A stretch of DNA of 5,947 nt from Methylophaga sp. Its GTDB lineage: Bacteria; Pseudomonadota; Gammaproteobacteria; Nitrosococcales; Methylophagaceae. The translations under genes and the position numbers were made by a program. Positions 5,667-5,947 of the stretch are shown here, piece after piece (positions within the stretch are counted from its first letter, which is position 1; the number at the start of each line of letters is the position of its first letter). The stretch covers positions 1 through 5,947 of the forward strand of contig WTAY01000128.1 in the NCBI GenBank assembly GCA_013139345.1, written 5' to 3'. Below the pieces are notes generated by a model. The model was not told the DNA's origin and did no database searches. It saw nothing but the letters and a program-made list of their open reading frames with translations.

Positions 5667-5947
5667 AATTGAAGGTATGTGCGTTTAGCAAGCTGTAGAT
5701 CTTGCCATGCTAACGCTTTTTTTTCTGGCTTTGTCAGTAACTCGCTTAAAGAGAAGCTAACCACGGTTGTAATCTTCTGATCTAAGGTTTTATGTGTTGA
5801 ACCACGAATAATAGACTCACCTAATGATGTACTAGCGAGAACTTCACCTAATATAATCATGACTTTACACGGGGAAGGTGAATGTTGTAATTGTACAAGT
5901 TGAGCAGAATCTATAATGGCAAGGTTTTGCTGATCGACATTGATTGC
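5663..5947 (-). CDS. HolD-like protein, possible DNA polymerase III psi subunit (5' end outside window)
   Basis: The frame is open from the right edge for 94 codons to a TGA at 5663-5665, so only the C-terminal part is here. An ATG at 5860 is internal: the same frame continues open and protein-like upstream of it (AIIDSAQLVQLQ). The tail, SFSLSELLTKPEKKALAWQDL, resembles the end of HolD proteins (Leu-rich helix, xxLLxxPxxKxxxW). The position directly before rimI with a 4-base overlap is that of holD in E. coli. HolD links the chi subunit to the clamp loader. Sequence conservation in this family is poor and the chi-binding N-terminus is not visible, so the function is tentative while the gene itself is well supported. 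Confidence 0.6.
   Translation of the reverse strand, partial: AINVDQQNLAIIDSAQLVQLQHSPSPCKVMIILGEVLASTSLGESIIRGSTHKTLDQKITTVVSFSLSELLTKPEKKALAWQDLQLAKRTYLQL

Noticed and set aside
5663..5860. Complete 65-residue protein starting at the ATG at 5860
   Set aside because: The same frame stays open to the right edge with protein-like sequence, so the gene is longer and truncated by the window.

Overview
The window looks like ordinary chromosomal DNA from an AT-rich gammaproteobacterium. Evidence for this is the paired cell-wall-recycling genes amgK-murU, an E. coli-type iron superoxide dismutase, RimI behind a HolD-like gene, and a translationally coupled argD-argF pair. The order sodB / argD-argF and the base composition would fit a marine lineage such as the Methylophaga/Cycloclasticus group. 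That placement is an inference from memory of gene order, not a demonstrated identity. I see no mobile element, CRISPR array, tRNA, rRNA or obvious sign of horizontal transfer.

Layout, left to right. Bases 1-425 (minus strand) hold the N-terminal 141 codons of an unrecognised membrane-anchored, methionine- and acid-rich protein that runs off the left edge. A 189-base divergent intergenic region (426-614) separates it from amgK (615-1604) and murU (1601-2269) on the plus strand, which overlap by 4 bases. murU collides tail to tail with argF (2259-3161, minus), with an 11-base overlap centred on a small palindrome that contains both stop codons. argF lies downstream of argD (3161-4369, minus), sharing one base with it (TAATG). 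Upstream of argD, bases 4370-4520 carry a strong intrinsic terminator, two further inverted repeats and a possible hairpin over the argD ribosome binding site. Then come sodB (4521-5102, minus) with a good sigma70-like promoter, rimI (5202-5666, minus, GTG start) and the 3' end of a HolD-like gene (5663-5947, minus) that runs off the right edge.

How the genes work together. AmgK and MurU form the last two steps of the MurNAc salvage route, converting MurNAc to MurNAc-1-phosphate and then to UDP-MurNAc, which bypasses the fosfomycin target MurA. ArgD and ArgF catalyse consecutive-stage reactions of arginine synthesis: N-acetylornithine formation, then ornithine to citrulline. SodB removes cytosolic superoxide. 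RimI acetylates the N-terminus of ribosomal protein bS18, and its partner gene resembles the DNA polymerase III psi subunit. These modules are adjacent but not functionally linked in any obvious way.

I found no convincing new biological system. The items most worth a second look are the unrecognised Met-rich anchored protein at the left edge, the compact regulatory-looking region between sodB and argD, and the stop-codon palindrome at the murU/argF junction.
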